Positions 20,739-31,320 of a stretch of DNA of 64,000 nt are shown here, in pieces; position 1 is the stretch's first letter; each line of letters begins with the position of its first letter. The DNA comes from Actinopolyspora halophila DSM 43834. GTDB lineage: Bacteria; Actinomycetota; Actinomycetes; Mycobacteriales; Pseudonocardiaceae. A program made the position numbers and the translations under genes. Under the pieces are notes generated by a model, which made no database searches, had not been told where the DNA came from, and worked only from the letters and a program-made list of their open reading frames with translations. The stretch is taken from assembly GCF_000371785.1 (NCBI RefSeq), contig NZ_AQUI01000002.1:310001-374000 (forward strand), written 5' to 3'.

Positions 20739-22099
20739 AGGTTCAGCCTCCTGGCCAAATCGGAACGGAAGATTCCTTGGGGGTCGACCGCGGCGCGCGT
20801 CTTGCGCCACTCGTCGATGCGCGGGTACATGCGTTCGATCATCTCGGGTGTGGTGCGGGACTCCTTGGCGAAGTAGAGGCGCCCACCCGCCTCGAGCACC
20901 GTTTCGTCCAGTTCACGGCACAGGCGTTCCAGGCCGGGACTGATGGGGATGTCGACGGTGAGGGTCCACCCCTTGCTCGGGAAGGAGAGTGGCGCCGCGT
21001 TCCCCGCGCCGAACGTCTTCAACACGTTGAGGAAGGAGGCGTGCCCGGACGCGCTGATTTTGTCGATCGAGCGGCGGAAAGCCTGCTCCTGCCCGAACGG
21101 AACCATGAACTGGTACTGGAGGAAGCCGGCCGATCCGTACACCCGGTTCCACTCGCCGACCAGATCGAGTGGGTGGAAGAACTGCGTGATGTTCTGCACG
21201 GAGCCGTACTTCGTGGGGGCCTTGCGGTACCAGACCTCGTTGAAAGCCGTGATCGTGTACTTGTTGACCAGGCCGTTCGGGAAAACGGGGGGTGCCGTCA
21301 TGAGCTGCGGCGCGTCGAAGCCGAGCGGGTTCTTCCGCAGTTTCTTGGGGAGGTCCTCGAGAGTGGCCGAATTTCCCCTGGTGAGTAGCGCGCGCCCCAT
21401 GTTCTCGCCGCGAGCCAGTGAGTCGAACCAGGCCACCGAGTACGTGTAGTTGTCGTCCGAACCGTCGGTGAAGTGTTCGAGCAGCTCGTCCAGGTTCCTG
21501 GTCCGGATGTTGTCCACCACGAAGTAGGCGGTCTCGACCCGCTTGAGGCGAACGCGTGCTCTGAGCACGATCCCGGTCAGCCCCATACCGCCGACCGTGG
21601 CCCAGAAGAGCTCCGCCGACTCCCCGTCCGGGGTGAGCGTGCGCACCTCGCCGTCCGCGGTGAGCAGCTCGAGCGAGAGCACGTGGCTGCCGAAGGAGCC
21701 CTGGGAGTGGTGGTTCTTGCCGTGGATGTCCGAGCCGATGGCCCCGCCGACCGTCACCTGCCTGGTGCCCGGCAGCACCGGAACCCACAGGCCGTGTGGC
21801 AGCAGTCTCCGCATCAGCGTGTCCAGGGACACGCCCGCGTCGACGTCGACGATCGCTTCGTCGACGTCGATGGAGTGGATCCGGTTCAGCGCGGTCATGT
21901 CGATGACGGTTCCGCCCGCGTTCTGCGCCGGGTCGCCGTAACTGCGGCCGAGCCCTCTGGCGATCACCCCGCGGTCGCCTGCCGCGCGCACGGCGCGGGC
22001 GATGGTTTCGACGTCCGGCGTGCTGACCACCTCGGCCATGGTCGGGGCGGTGCGGCCCCAGCCCGTCAGCATCTTGTGCTCGTCCTTAACCGATCCCAC
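20735..22099 (-). CDS. dprE1: Decaprenylphosphoryl-beta-D-ribose 2'-oxidase
   Basis: FAD oxidase that converts DPR to the 2-keto form, the drug-targeted first half of DPA synthesis. The GTG at 22099 gives 454 residues; ATG 22072, with AAGGA upstream, is an alternative. Motifs: [10 protein letters not shown] near the start, the FAD-binding [41 protein letters not shown], and LQYQF. At the position of M. tuberculosis Cys387 (motif WNICVDFP), the covalent site of benzothiazinones, this protein reads WTLTVDIP with Thr381. It overlaps dprE2 by four bases. Confidence 0.96.
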   Translation of the reverse strand: MGSVKDEHKMLTGWGRTAPTMAEVVSTPDVETIARAVRAAGDRGVIARGLGRSYGDPAQNAGGTVIDMTALNRIHSIDVDEAIVDVDAGVSLDTLMRRLLPHGLWVPVLPGTRQVTVGGAIGSDIHGKNHHSQGSFGSHVLSLELLTADGEVRTLTPDGESAELFWATVGGMGLTGIVLRARVRLKRVETAYFVVDNIRTRNLDELLEHFTDGSDDNYTYSVAWFDSLARGENMGRALLTRGNSATLEDLPKKLRKNPLGFDAPQLMTAPPVFPNGLVNKYTITAFNEVWYRKAPTKYGSVQNITQFFHPLDLVGEWNRVYGSAGFLQYQFMVPFGQEQAFRRSIDKISASGHASFLNVLKTFGAGNAAPLSFPSKGWTLTVDIPISPGLERLCRELDETVLEAGGRLYFAKESRTTPEMIERMYPRIDEWRKTRAAVDPQGIFRSDLARRLNL

Positions 22100-22282
22100 T
22101 GGAGGGAGTCTATCGGCGCTGCGTGGTGTCGACCCGCCGGGTGAACCCGTGTCGATCCGGCCCCTACGGAGGGCGGCTACACTCGCCCCTTGAAACCAGG
22201 GGGAAGCAGGTGTCGTGGCCGAGCCGAGTCCTCGCCCGTCCCGTGTCCCGCGCGATGTCGTCGCAACAGCTGAGGTGAACGA

Positions 22283-22732
22283 GTGGCCGTGGCCGAGAGC
22301 ACCGCCGAACCCGAGGTAAAGAAGCTGGGGCTGCTCAACCAACTGATCCGTTTCGGGCTCATCGGCGGCGTCTGTGCGTTGCTGGACTACGGCTCGTACA
22401 TGACGCTGCTGGCCCTGGAGGTCCCGAACTGGCTGGCTCGTTCGCTGGCGTTCGCACTGGGAACCACGACCTCCTACGTCGCGAACCGAAGACTCACCTT
22501 CACGGGTGCCAGCACCGGTAACACCAAAGCCAAGGCCGGAGCCTTCGTCCTGGTCTACCTGGTGACCTTCCTGGTCAACATCGGTACCAACCAGCTGCTG
22601 TTCCTCACGCTCCCCCCGTTCGACTTCGGCTACGGGGCACAGCTGCGGTGGTCGCTGTGCTGGGTCGTCGGCCAGGGACTCGGAACCGGGATCAATTTCG
22701 TACTGCTGCGCTGGGTGGTCTTCCGGGAGTAG
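22283..22732 (+). CDS. GtrA-family membrane protein (Rv3789-like)
   Basis: A 149-residue protein with four membrane helices and the GtrA pattern [18 protein letters not shown], followed by [13 protein letters not shown] and the closing [18 protein letters not shown]. In M. tuberculosis the neighbour of dprE1, Rv3789, belongs to this family and has been proposed either to move decaprenyl-phosphoarabinose across the membrane or to anchor wall enzymes; the role is not settled. It starts with GTG, is divergent from dprE1, and is convergent with the second Emb gene. Confidence 0.9.
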   Translation: MAVAESTAEPEVKKLGLLNQLIRFGLIGGVCALLDYGSYMTLLALEVPNWLARSLAFALGTTTSYVANRRLTFTGASTGNTKAKAGAFVLVYLVTFLVNIGTNQLLFLTLPPFDFGYGAQLRWSLCWVVGQGLGTGINFVLLRWVVFRE

Positions 22733-22920
22733 CGCTTCGCCGCTCCCGCTCGTGCACAGCCCCGTGCGCGCTCGTGCACCGTCCCGCAGGAGACCCGCGG
22801 CGCGGCCGGACCCATCCGTCGAGCGCCCGCAGTTCCGGGGCGAGCGGCCCGGGGGACGACCGAAACGCCGTCCCACCGGGCCCCACCCGCTGTCGGCCGG
22901 GGCCGGACCGCGGGGCGCCC

Positions 22921-25900
22921 TCAGTCGGCCCCGCGCCGGTTGTCGGCCCCGTCCATGAAGCCGATGTCGTCACCGCCCGAACCGCCGCGCTGCGAGGTGT
23001 CGTTGCGGTCGTCGGAGCTCGGCACGTCACCTGGTAGCTGAACCTGCCTGCTCAACGGGCCCGGGGACCAGGTGCCCCAGTGCGTCTCCTGCTCGATGTG
23101 CATCGCCGCCTGTGCGGGCAACGCCTCGGGCGCGTACGGGTCGACCGCGTAGAGCGTGCCCCAGTCCCGGTGGATGTTGCCCCGCATGTACGTCGGCAAC
23201 TCCCGCATGCTGGTGGTCAGGCTCATCCAGCCGAACGGACCGCCCGCGTCGGGGGAGGACCAGCTCTGCCCGACCGAGTCCAGCGCACCGCCCGCCGCGA
23301 CCCGGAAGCGCGGCACCTCGGCGATCCCGTGACTGATCTCGGGCAGCTGCAGGCAGGGGTGCTGGAACGCGGCCGTCCACTCCACGAACGTGGGAGCGTC
23401 GCCGATGAACTGGGTCATGTTCGTCAGCTGGGGCGCCCGGGGGCCGCTCACGGCCAGCCAGCCGTCCTCGCCGAGGGTCTGGTCGATCGCGACCACGCGC
23501 ACCTGTTCGGCCCCTTCGGCCTTGCCGTTGACGCTGATCCGCGCGTCCCTCCACTGCTGGGTGGGACTGACGACGGGGCGGCGGTCCATCACCTTGAAGC
23601 CCTCGTCGGTCTGTTTGCCGAACTCGACGGACAGACTGTTGGCCCCGCTCGCGCTGCCCGCGAGCGCCAACACGATCGGGACTTCGCCGTTGCGGGCGCG
23701 CTCGGGCAGGTCGTACCACTGGGTGCGCAGTTCGCCGGTGCCCATGTGGCGCTCGTCGTAGCTGCCCCAGACCGGGGCGTTCTCCGTTCCGAGTCCGTAC
23801 GGCGGTTGCCAGTCGGTGTCGGACCGGCCGTCGTCCCCCTCGGGCGGAATCCCGTTGTGGCGGTACCCCTCCATCTTCGCGCCGAGGTACTCCTGCGGCG
23901 TCTCCTTCTCGGAGAGCCGGTCGGGAACCTCGGTGTCCGGCTCGGGGTTGCTCGGTTGGTTCTCGGAGACCGACAGCATGCCCGCGAGCGGGTCCTTCTC
24001 CACGTAGATGTAGTCCGAGAGCCCGCAGCTCTTCCCGGCCAGCTGCCGGACCGAGTCCCAGCTGAGGCTGTAGCTGCCCCACTGCTCCTGGACGACCTTG
24101 CCGAAGGTCGCGACCTCGCCGAGCACCAGCAAGGCGCAGATCACCGAGAGCGGCGCGGTACCCAGCCGCAGTGCCCGACTGCGGCCCTCGAGTCCGGTCC
24201 GGCCGTTGCGGTCGAGCTTGGGCGGGTTGATCACGTGCGGGCGGTGCTCGTCGATGCGCAGGTGCTCGATGAACGCGACCACCACAGCTATCCCCGCGAT
24301 CACCAGCAGCACGGTGCTGAACTCGTAGCCCGCCAGTGAGGGCGGCTTGTCGTACCAGGGAACACCCCAGCCGGAGACGTACCACCAGGCGTTCGGGCCG
24401 GTGGCCGCGAACGCGCAGATCAGCATCAGCCCCGCGAAGAAGGCGGCCCGGTTGCGCCGGGAGCGCAGCACGGTGCTGCTCGTCGCCAGCGCGGTGAGCG
24501 CGGCGAGCGCGCCCCCCACGGCCGCGAACACGCCGAAGTGGTGCGTCCACTTCGTCGGGGTGAGCATGAGCACGAAGAACGACAGCGCCGTGAGCCCGAG
24601 CAGCCTGCGGCTCGGCCCCAGCGCGGCACCGCGGATCCGGCCCCGCCGCAGCAGGACCACGACGCAGGTGATCAGGCACAGGATCACGAGCAGCACGGGG
24701 AAGCGCCTGGTCATCGATCCGTCGGCCGAGTGGCTGAACAGCAGCGAGTAGCGGCTCAGCTCCTGGTACCAGCTCAGGCTCGGGCCGATGTCACCGCGCA
24801 GCTGCGTCGACTCGAGCACCGACTGCCAGGTCTGGTCCCAGTAGACGATGTTGAGGATGAGGAATCCGCAGGCCGATATCGGGGCGAGCACCGGCGTCCA
24901 GCCGAACTGCCGGATCCGCTGGCTCAGCAACCGCAGCAGCGGCTTCAGGGCGACGACGTAGGGCAGTACGGCGATCAGTCCGTGCGGGTTGGCGCCGAGG
25001 GCCAGCGCGGCGCCGAACAGCCCCACGGCGGCGGGCAGCAGCCGTCGCGTGGCCAGGGCGCGCTCCACGGCGGCCAGGGCAAGCAGCGAGAACACCACGA
25101 CGACCGGTTCCGGGCGCAGCCCGTTGTTGTAGGGCAGCCAGAAGGCGAGGAACACGGCTGCGGCCGCCCAGCCCGCGGCCCGGCTGCGCCGCACCTGCTG
25201 GCCGAGGCGGGGGAGCACCTCGCGGCTGATCAGCAGCCAACTGGTGATCCCCATGAGCAGGGCGGGCAGTCGTACCCACGGTGTCGCGGTGGAGATCTGC
25301 ACCCACTGGGAGTAGAGCTCGTAGAACCAGCCGAACGGGGACTCGGGTGCCCCGAACCAGCGGTAGTAGTTGCTGATGTAGCCCGCGCTGTCCCTGGACC
25401 TGGCTATCGAGAGGATGTAGCCGTCGTCGGAGGTCATCGCCCCGAGCAGCCACCAGATCACCAGGGCGGAGAACACCGAGATGTCCCGCCAGGTCGGCTT
25501 CCACCAACCGCTGGGCACCAGGCGCGGCGCTTTGCGACCGGCGCGCGCGTCGAACTTGCGCAGCACGATGACGCAGCCGATGAAGCACAGCACCGCCAGA
25601 CCGATGACCGTGAGCTTGAGCGCCGTGATGGTCGTGGACCACCGGGTGTCCACCTGCGCCTCGAAGGAGACCCCGTCCATCGGGTCCTGCTGGTCGTCCA
25701 GCTGCGAGAAGATCCCCGTCAGCTGGGGCCTGCGGTCCTGGCCCTGCACGCTGGCCAGCGTCTGGTCCCCGACCTTGGCCACCGTCCGGGAGGCGTCGGA
25801 CTTGACCGAGATGGTGCATTCCCCACCGCTGGGCAGTGAGGCCGTACCGAGCTGGCGCCCCTTGGACAGCAGGGTCAGCGTCCCGTCCTCGACCCGCAGC

Positions 25901-26283
25901 ACCATTCCCGTCAGGTTGCTGTACTCGGAGGACGGGGGGTTGGTGCTGAGCAGCGTCGCCGCCCCGTCGGTCCTGTCGTCCAGGCTCCGCGCGGAGGCGC
26001 ACGACGCGGTGAAGTTCAGGTCCACCGGTGAGTAGATCACCAGTGGGGCCGACACCGATTCGGTTCCCTGCGCCGTTGGCCACCGCAGACTCGTTATGTC
26101 GTGCTGCACGGGCAGAAACGGAACCGACAACGACAGTATGGTGCCGGCTATTCCCAGCACAGCGGCGACGATTCGGAGACGTTTCGACGCTCTGGTGTGC
26201 GAAGGTTCCTCACGGCCACCGTTTTTGTCGGGATTGCCCCCCGGATCTGGCCGCTCGCCTTCTTCCCGCCCGACGTTAAGCAC
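22921..26283 (-). CDS. Emb-family arabinosyltransferase (second copy)
   Basis: 1120 residues with the full Emb layout: basic N-terminus and one helix (about 34-56), jelly-roll domain (about 60-215), multi-helix GT-C core, and a long C-terminal carbohydrate-binding domain. The catalytic loop [20 protein letters not shown] begins at residue 284, and [19 protein letters not shown] follows, close to mycobacterial EmbB. Ile293 replaces the residue equivalent to EmbB Met306. Late-membrane motif [11 protein letters not shown] is also present. Likely polymerises or branches arabinan from decaprenyl-phosphoarabinose outside the membrane. It is alone on its strand, converging on gtrA. N- and C-terminal tails are charged and of low complexity. 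Confidence 0.94.
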   Translation of the reverse strand: MLNVGREEGERPDPGGNPDKNGGREEPSHTRASKRLRIVAAVLGIAGTILSLSVPFLPVQHDITSLRWPTAQGTESVSAPLVIYSPVDLNFTASCASARSLDDRTDGAATLLSTNPPSSEYSNLTGMVLRVEDGTLTLLSKGRQLGTASLPSGGECTISVKSDASRTVAKVGDQTLASVQGQDRRPQLTGIFSQLDDQQDPMDGVSFEAQVDTRWSTTITALKLTVIGLAVLCFIGCVIVLRKFDARAGRKAPRLVPSGWWKPTWRDISVFSALVIWWLLGAMTSDDGYILSIARSRDSAGYISNYYRWFGAPESPFGWFYELYSQWVQISTATPWVRLPALLMGITSWLLISREVLPRLGQQVRRSRAAGWAAAAVFLAFWLPYNNGLRPEPVVVVFSLLALAAVERALATRRLLPAAVGLFGAALALGANPHGLIAVLPYVVALKPLLRLLSQRIRQFGWTPVLAPISACGFLILNIVYWDQTWQSVLESTQLRGDIGPSLSWYQELSRYSLLFSHSADGSMTRRFPVLLVILCLITCVVVLLRRGRIRGAALGPSRRLLGLTALSFFVLMLTPTKWTHHFGVFAAVGGALAALTALATSSTVLRSRRNRAAFFAGLMLICAFAATGPNAWWYVSGWGVPWYDKPPSLAGYEFSTVLLVIAGIAVVVAFIEHLRIDEHRPHVINPPKLDRNGRTGLEGRSRALRLGTAPLSVICALLVLGEVATFGKVVQEQWGSYSLSWDSVRQLAGKSCGLSDYIYVEKDPLAGMLSVSENQPSNPEPDTEVPDRLSEKETPQEYLGAKMEGYRHNGIPPEGDDGRSDTDWQPPYGLGTENAPVWGSYDERHMGTGELRTQWYDLPERARNGEVPIVLALAGSASGANSLSVEFGKQTDEGFKVMDRRPVVSPTQQWRDARISVNGKAEGAEQVRVVAIDQTLGEDGWLAVSGPRAPQLTNMTQFIGDAPTFVEWTAAFQHPCLQLPEISHGIAEVPRFRVAAGGALDSVGQSWSSPDAGGPFGWMSLTTSMRELPTYMRGNIHRDWGTLYAVDPYAPEALPAQAAMHIEQETHWGTWSPGPLSRQVQLPGDVPSSDDRNDTSQRGGSGGDDIGFMDGADNRRGAD

Positions 26284-26547
26284 GTGTGGAGAATAGTAGC
26301 CGCTTCGGTGGGACTGATCCTCGGTACCACCGGGCTGTGGATCCGGACACGTTCCGTCGAAAGAGTGGGCGGCTCGGTTCGCTCGGGTGCTCCCGTGGCC
26401 GAACCTCGGCCGGGGGGTCGCTGCGGGGATCCACCCACCTCGAGCGACCCCCCGTGGTCACGTGCAGGCTGCTCGGGTGGATGAGTGGTCGAGCCGGACG
26501 AACCACTCCGTCGGGTCCGTCCGGGACTCTTCGTCGACCGCGGCGGT

Positions 26548-27477
26548 TCACCGCCGGAAGAAGCGCTCGCGGCGGCCCAGCCGGAGCAGCCGCAACCATT
26601 CGAGGAAGGTTCGCGGGCTTTTGCGCTGCCCCACGAAGTAGAGTCCGAATCGGACCACCTCGAGAGCGCCGATCCTGCGCATTCCCGGCTGGGCGAGCAG
26701 ATAGCCGCGGTTGCGATAGGTGTAGTAGCGCTTGGTGGCGTCCTCGGGGTCCTGGGCGTGGAACCTCCCACCGAGCATCGGCTTGAACTCGGCGGAGCCG
26801 TTCGGATGCAGAAAACGCGTGCGCAGCGTCGTCCCGAACGGCAGTCCGGAACGGACGAGCCTGCGGTGTATCTCCACCTCGTCACCGCGGAAGAAGAGCC
26901 GGTAGTCCGGCACCCCGACCACGTCCAGCGTCGCGGCGCGGAACAGCGCTCCGTTGAACAGCGAGGCGATCCCGCCGAGGAACTCCTCGTCGGACCCGCC
27001 GTCGCGCAGCTGTTCGGGGTGGCGCTTCCAGGTCAGACCGCGCCGCAACGGGAAGGCGAGCGTGTCCGGACTGTCGATGTCGACCACGACCGGCGAGACC
27101 GCGGCCAGTCCGCGGGTCTCCGCCTCGTCCAGCAGGGTTCGCAGCGCGTGGTCGTCGGCGGGCCTGCCGTCGTCGTCACCGAGCCAGACCCATTCGGCAC
27201 CCAGAGCCAGCGCGTGCAGCATCCCCAGGGCGAATCCGCCCGCCCCGCCGAGATTGCGGCTGGAGGGGAGGTAGGTGGACGGGATGGGGCACTCGTCCAC
27301 CACCGCGGAAGCGGGCTGCTCCGGGCCGTTGTCCACCACGATCAGGTGGTCGGGGACACGGGTCTGGTTCGCGATGACCTTCAGCGACTCGGCCAGCTGT
27401 TCCGCGCGGTTCCTGGTGACGATCACCGTCACCACGGCTCCGCGGGGCAGCCGCGCGGATTGTTCGGATGCCGTCAT
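26548..27477 (-). CDS. glfT1: Galactan-initiating galactofuranosyltransferase GlfT1
   Basis: GT2-family enzyme that adds the first Galf residues to the rhamnosyl-GlcNAc-decaprenyl linker. It has 309 residues. Motifs: VTVIVTRNRAEQLAESL at the N-terminus, VVDNG, SRNLGGAGGFALGM, the metal-binding GDDDGRP, and a catalytic-region FFRGDEVEIHRRL with LHPNG. The ATG overlaps the wzt stop as TGATG, so the gene is translationally coupled to the ATPase. The same order (ATPase, GlfT1, permease nearby) is found at Rv3781-Rv3783. Confidence 0.93.
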   Translation of the reverse strand: MTASEQSARLPRGAVVTVIVTRNRAEQLAESLKVIANQTRVPDHLIVVDNGPEQPASAVVDECPIPSTYLPSSRNLGGAGGFALGMLHALALGAEWVWLGDDDGRPADDHALRTLLDEAETRGLAAVSPVVVDIDSPDTLAFPLRRGLTWKRHPEQLRDGGSDEEFLGGIASLFNGALFRAATLDVVGVPDYRLFFRGDEVEIHRRLVRSGLPFGTTLRTRFLHPNGSAEFKPMLGGRFHAQDPEDATKRYYTYRNRGYLLAQPGMRRIGALEVVRFGLYFVGQRKSPRTFLEWLRLLRLGRRERFFRR

Positions 27478-28304
27478 CAGCCCTCGTTGCTTCCGATGGT
27501 GGCGGTCGGGTCGGAATCGTCGTCCTGCATCCGCGCCAGCGCACGCGGGCTGAGGTTCTCGAAGGGGTCCTTGCCCTTGTAGTGCGTCAGCACCTCGCGC
27601 AGTGAGCCCTGCTCCTTGATCTGGCCCTTCTCCATCCAGACGGCGGAACTGCATAGTTCGGCGAGGAACTCGTCGGAGTGCGAGGCGAACACCAGCATCC
27701 CGGAGCGTTTGACCAGGTCGTTGAGCCTGCTCTTGGCCTTCTCGAGGAACTCGGCGTCGACAGCCCCGATCCCTTCGTCGAGCAACAGGATCTCGGGGTC
27801 GATCGAGGTGACCACGCCGAGTGCCAGCCGCACCCGCATACCGGTGGAGTAGGTGCGCAACGGCATTTCCAGATAACGCCCGAGATCGGAGAAGTCGGCG
27901 ATGTCGTCGATGCGCCTTTCCATCTGCCTGCGGCTCATGCCGAGGAAGAGGCCGCGGATGATGATGTTCTCGCGCCCGGATATCTCCGGGTCCATCCCCA
28001 CGCCGAGGTCGAAGACCGGGGCGACCTTGCCCTCGATGCGCGCGTTGCCCCTGGTCGGTTCGTAGATGCCCGAGAGCAGCCGCAGCAGGGTCGACTTGCC
28101 CGCGCCGTTGTGCCCGATGAGGGCGACGCGCTCTCCGTGGCGTATCGAGAGGTTGATGTCGTGCAGGGCCTCGATGATCGGTACCTTGGCTTCGGTGCCG
28201 ATCTGGCCACCGGTCTTGCCGAGTACCTTCTTCTTCAGCGAGCGCGACTTCGCGTCGAAGATCGGGAAGTCGACTGCTGCGTTCCACACATCGATGCTGA
28301 CCAT
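27477..28304 (-). CDS. wzt: Galactan-lipid ABC exporter, ATP-binding subunit (Wzt-like)
   Basis: ATPase of the transporter thought to flip the completed galactan lipid to the outer face of the membrane. It has 275 residues. Walker A is GHNGAGKST, the signature is YSTGMRVRLALG, Walker B is EILLLDEGIGAVD and the switch His is in FASHSDEFL. The N-terminal RSLKKKVLG segment is typical of O-antigen/teichoic-type ATPases; no C-terminal carbohydrate-binding domain is present. It starts 17 bases after the permease gene and overlaps glfT1. Confidence 0.93.
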   Translation of the reverse strand: MVSIDVWNAAVDFPIFDAKSRSLKKKVLGKTGGQIGTEAKVPIIEALHDINLSIRHGERVALIGHNGAGKSTLLRLLSGIYEPTRGNARIEGKVAPVFDLGVGMDPEISGRENIIIRGLFLGMSRRQMERRIDDIADFSDLGRYLEMPLRTYSTGMRVRLALGVVTSIDPEILLLDEGIGAVDAEFLEKAKSRLNDLVKRSGMLVFASHSDEFLAELCSSAVWMEKGQIKEQGSLREVLTHYKGKDPFENLSPRALARMQDDDSDPTATIGSNEG

Positions 28305-28321
28305 TTTTGGCTGGCTCCCGA

Positions 28322-29170
28322 TCAGATCCAGTAGGTGACGCGTGCCCGATAGTTACGCAGAACGAGTAGAGCGAGCATCCACCCGGCCACGGTAATACCG
28401 CCGACCACGAGCCAATTGGTCAACACGATGTCCGAACCGAGCAGCGGATCCCTGATGATCTCGATATAGTGGTACAGCGGGTTGATCTTGGCCAGGCTCA
28501 GGCTGCCGCCGCGCTCTTCGAGGATGTCCGCGTCCCACACGATCGGTGTCATGAAGAAGATCAGCTGCATCAGGCTGCCGATCACCGGGGGGATGTCCCG
28601 GAAGCGAGTGCTGATGACTCCGAACAGGGTGGCGACCCAGGCTCCGTTCGCGATCAGCAGCATGATCGCGGGGATCGCCATGACCACCGTGAAGCTGATC
28701 GGCATCCGCATGATGGCCAGCACGATGAAGTAGATGACCATGTTGTGGCCGAACAGCAGCGTCTGACGCCAGATCAGTCGCAGTATGTGTACGCTCAACG
28801 GTGCGGGCAGGTGCTTCATCAGACCTTCGTTCTGGATGAAGACCTCGGTGCCGTCCGTCAGGCATCCGGATATGAACCCCCACACGATGAAGCCGACCGC
28901 CACGTAGGGCAGGTGTGTGGTGATGTCCTTCTCGAAAAGCTTCGCGTACAGGATACCGAGAGCGGTGACGGTCATGCCCATGCTGATGGTGATCCACAGC
29001 GGGCCTATCACCGAGCGCCGGTAGCGCTGCTTGATGTCCTGCCAGCCCAGGTGCGCCCAGAGCTGTCGCTGCTTGGTGCCCTCGGCAATGTCGTTGAACG
29101 CCTTGCGCCAGCTCCGGGAGGAATTTTCCGGTGGCGCGGCGGGTCGGTCTACCGTGCTGCTCGCCTGCAC
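28322..29170 (-). CDS. wzm: Galactan-lipid ABC exporter, permease subunit (Wzm-like)
   Basis: ABC-2 type permease of 282 residues with six membrane helices and the family motifs RYRRSVIGPLWI at the N-terminus, GLMKHLPAPLSVHILR in the middle, and NPLYHYIEIIRDPLLG before the last helix. It pairs with the downstream ATPase, so the pair is predicted to export lipid-linked galactan. The GTG start and tight spacing make wzm-wzt-glfT1 one operon. Confidence 0.93.
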   Translation of the reverse strand: MQASSTVDRPAAPPENSSRSWRKAFNDIAEGTKQRQLWAHLGWQDIKQRYRRSVIGPLWITISMGMTVTALGILYAKLFEKDITTHLPYVAVGFIVWGFISGCLTDGTEVFIQNEGLMKHLPAPLSVHILRLIWRQTLLFGHNMVIYFIVLAIMRMPISFTVVMAIPAIMLLIANGAWVATLFGVISTRFRDIPPVIGSLMQLIFFMTPIVWDADILEERGGSLSLAKINPLYHYIEIIRDPLLGSDIVLTNWLVVGGITVAGWMLALLVLRNYRARVTYWI

Positions 29171-29322
29171 ACTGTGCAGAGTACCGACCGGGGTGTGTGT
29201 ACTTGTCGCGGGATTCGCCTCCGGTGACTACCCGCCCGATACGCCCGAAAGTGTGAAGCTGCTCGGGCGATGTTTCCGCACCACACCGGCTGCGCCCCCG
29301 GCGGAGACGCAGCCGAGAGGCC

Positions 29323-29904
29323 TCAGAGGTACTGCCCCGGCGAACCTCCGTACTCGGGTTCGCCGGTGTTGTCCTCCTCGCCGGAGGGCAGGGCGTCCTG
29401 GCGCATCTTCTCCAGTTGGGTCCGTGCGGCGAGCTGCTGGGCGTACAGGGCGGTCTGCAGGCCGTGGAAAAGTCCCTCCAGCCAGCCGACGAGCTGGGCC
29501 TGCGCGATGCGCAGTTCGGAGTCGGAGGGGGTCTCCTCCCCGGTGAAGGGCAGGGACAGCCGCTCCAACTCCTCGATCAGCTCCGGAGCCAGCCCCTGTT
29601 CGAGCTCACGTACGGAGGACCGGTGGATCTCCTTGAGCCTGTTGCGGCTGGCCTCGTCGAGCGCGGCCGAACGCACTTCCTCGAGAAGCTGCTTGATCAT
29701 CGTCCCGATGCGCATCACCTTGGTGGGCTGCTCGACGAGCTCACCGAGATCCTGATCACTGTTCGAGTGTTCGCCCGCGACCTCCGCGGCGGCCTCGGCG
29801 GTGGAGGACTCGTCTCCCGTGCGGGGGACCGCCCCGGCGCCGACCGGTGTGTTCTCGTCGCCGACCACGAACATCCGTCCGGGGTCGATGTCCTTGCCGT
29901 GCAT
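29323..29904 (-). CDS. bpa: Bacterial proteasome activator Bpa (PafE)
   Basis: A 193-residue cytoplasmic helical protein with the DUF2587 core (VMRIGTMIKQLLEEVRSAAL through QLVGWLEGLFHGLQTAL) and the C-terminal GQYL. In M. tuberculosis the same tetrapeptide docks into 20S proteasome pockets and opens the gate without ATP. The acidic N-terminal 50 residues are likely disordered. It precedes the galactan exporter genes on the same strand, as Rv3780 lies next to Rv3781. Its presence implies a 20S proteasome elsewhere in the genome. Confidence 0.93.
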   Translation of the reverse strand: MHGKDIDPGRMFVVGDENTPVGAGAVPRTGDESSTAEAAAEVAGEHSNSDQDLGELVEQPTKVMRIGTMIKQLLEEVRSAALDEASRNRLKEIHRSSVRELEQGLAPELIEELERLSLPFTGEETPSDSELRIAQAQLVGWLEGLFHGLQTALYAQQLAARTQLEKMRQDALPSGEEDNTGEPEYGGSPGQYL

Positions 29905-29934
29905 TCCCCAATGGTGACCGGTCGGTCAGACGCT

Positions 29935-30045
29935 GGTTTTCGGCGGTGCCGTGCGAGGGGCGGCGGGTCGGGTTGCGTGGCGGAACCTCAGTCGGCGCCC
30001 GGCTGCGGGTGCCCGCGAGAGGTTCCGCCAAGCAACCACCTACGC
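29935..30045. repeat. Dispersed intergenic repeat, copy R4 (edge hairpin)
   Basis: GGCGGAACCT (29979-29988) pairs with AGGTTCCGCC (30020-30029) around a GC-rich loop containing GTCGG...CCCGCGAG. The edges equal those of the other repeat copies, but most of module I is missing. It lies downstream of the oxidoreductase gene and may terminate it. Confidence 0.5.
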
Positions 30046-30053
30046 GAACCGAG

Positions 30054-31034
30054 CTAGCGGGCTTCCAGCAGCACCTTGCCGTGGACTCCGCCGCCCTCCA
30101 GCAGCTCGTGGGCGCGGGACGCCTCGGGCATGGGGAACCTGCTGTGCACCAGGGGACGCAGCTCGCCGCGTTCCACCATCGGCCACGCGCGCTGCCGCAC
30201 GTCGGCCACGATGTCGGCCTTGCCGTTCGGCCCGTCCAGGGGGCGCCCGCGCAGCCCGAGCACCGACATGCGTATCCGTTTGACCAGCATCTTGCCCATG
30301 TCCAGCTCGGCGTGCCTGCCGCCCTGCAGTCCGATCACGGCCAGGTGGCCGTCCGGGGCCAGCGCGCTGAGATTGCGGTCCAGGTAGGAGGCGCCCATGT
30401 TGTCCAGGACCACATCGGCCCCGCCCATCTCCTTGACCTCGGAGACGAAGTCGCCGTCACGGTAGTTGATCGTCTTCTCGGCTCCGAGCTCCGCGCACAG
30501 GTTCAGCGCGGCCTCCGAACCCGCGGTGGCGGCGACCCTGGCGCCCAGCGCGCGGCCGATCTGGATCGCACAGGTTCCGATACCGCCCGACCCGCCGTGC
30601 ACCAGCAGGACCTGCTCGTGGGAGAGCCCCGCCTCCCGCACGACGTTCGACCAAACGGTGCAGACGACCTCGGGCAGCGCCGCCGCGTCCACAGTGCTCA
30701 CGCCCACCGGGACGGGCAGCAACTGGGTGGCCGGCACGACCACCCTCTCGGCGTACCCGCCTCCGGCGAGCAGGGCGCACACCTGGTCACCGACCTCCCA
30801 GGCGGTGACTCCCCCGCCGAGCGCGGCCACGGTCCCGGAACACTCCAGGCCGGGGAGTTCGCTCGCTCCGGCGGGCGGTGGGTACGCCCCCTGACGTTGG
30901 GACAGGTCGGCCCGGTTGATCCCCGCCGCCGCCACGTCGACGGCGACCTCTCCCGGACCGGGCTCGGGAGTGGTCCACTCGCGCCATTCCAGTACCTCGG
31001 GGCCGCCGGATTCGCGGATCGTGATCGCGTGCAT
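30054..31034 (-). CDS. NADPH:quinone oxidoreductase / zeta-crystallin-like MDR protein
   Basis: A 326-residue medium-chain reductase. The N-terminal GroES-like domain (NRADLSQRQGAYPPPAGAS, LPGLECSGTV) is followed by a Rossmann domain with VLLVHGGSGGIGTCAIQIGRALGA. The catalytic-zinc ligands of alcohol dehydrogenases are absent, consistent with a zinc-free quinone or enoyl reductase. It is probably the Rv3777 equivalent. Its substrate is unknown. Confidence 0.9.
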   Translation of the reverse strand: MHAITIRESGGPEVLEWREWTTPEPGPGEVAVDVAAAGINRADLSQRQGAYPPPAGASELPGLECSGTVAALGGGVTAWEVGDQVCALLAGGGYAERVVVPATQLLPVPVGVSTVDAAALPEVVCTVWSNVVREAGLSHEQVLLVHGGSGGIGTCAIQIGRALGARVAATAGSEAALNLCAELGAEKTINYRDGDFVSEVKEMGGADVVLDNMGASYLDRNLSALAPDGHLAVIGLQGGRHAELDMGKMLVKRIRMSVLGLRGRPLDGPNGKADIVADVRQRAWPMVERGELRPLVHSRFPMPEASRAHELLEGGGVHGKVLLEAR

Positions 31035-31320
31035 GCCCCGACCGTAGCGCCGGGAACCCCCGCGTCGTACGTAGCAGTGCTCGCGACTCGGCGTGTCGGA
31101 AGTCCGTGCCCGAGAAATCCGTGTGATCGTATCGTTTCGGTATTGTTTCGTGCTTTTTCGTGGGAAAAACGGGAAATGTTTTCACGTGGCCCGGTGGGCA
31201 GTGCCGAAACGAACCGTCCCGTGCCTTTCGGTGCTCGTTCGTCGGAGGTGGAGTCTTGACTCGACCGGGGATTCCTTATGGACTCTTGCGCAACACATAT
31301 CACCCGATCCGGGGAGCATG

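Noticed and set aside
22741-22800. Repeated GCTCGTGCAC after gtrA as a strong terminator
   Set aside because: Two short direct copies pair weakly; not enough to call.
22100-22876. Extension of DprE1 upstream to 713 residues
   Set aside because: It would run through gtrA on the other strand and shows no conserved sequence before LTGWGRTAP.
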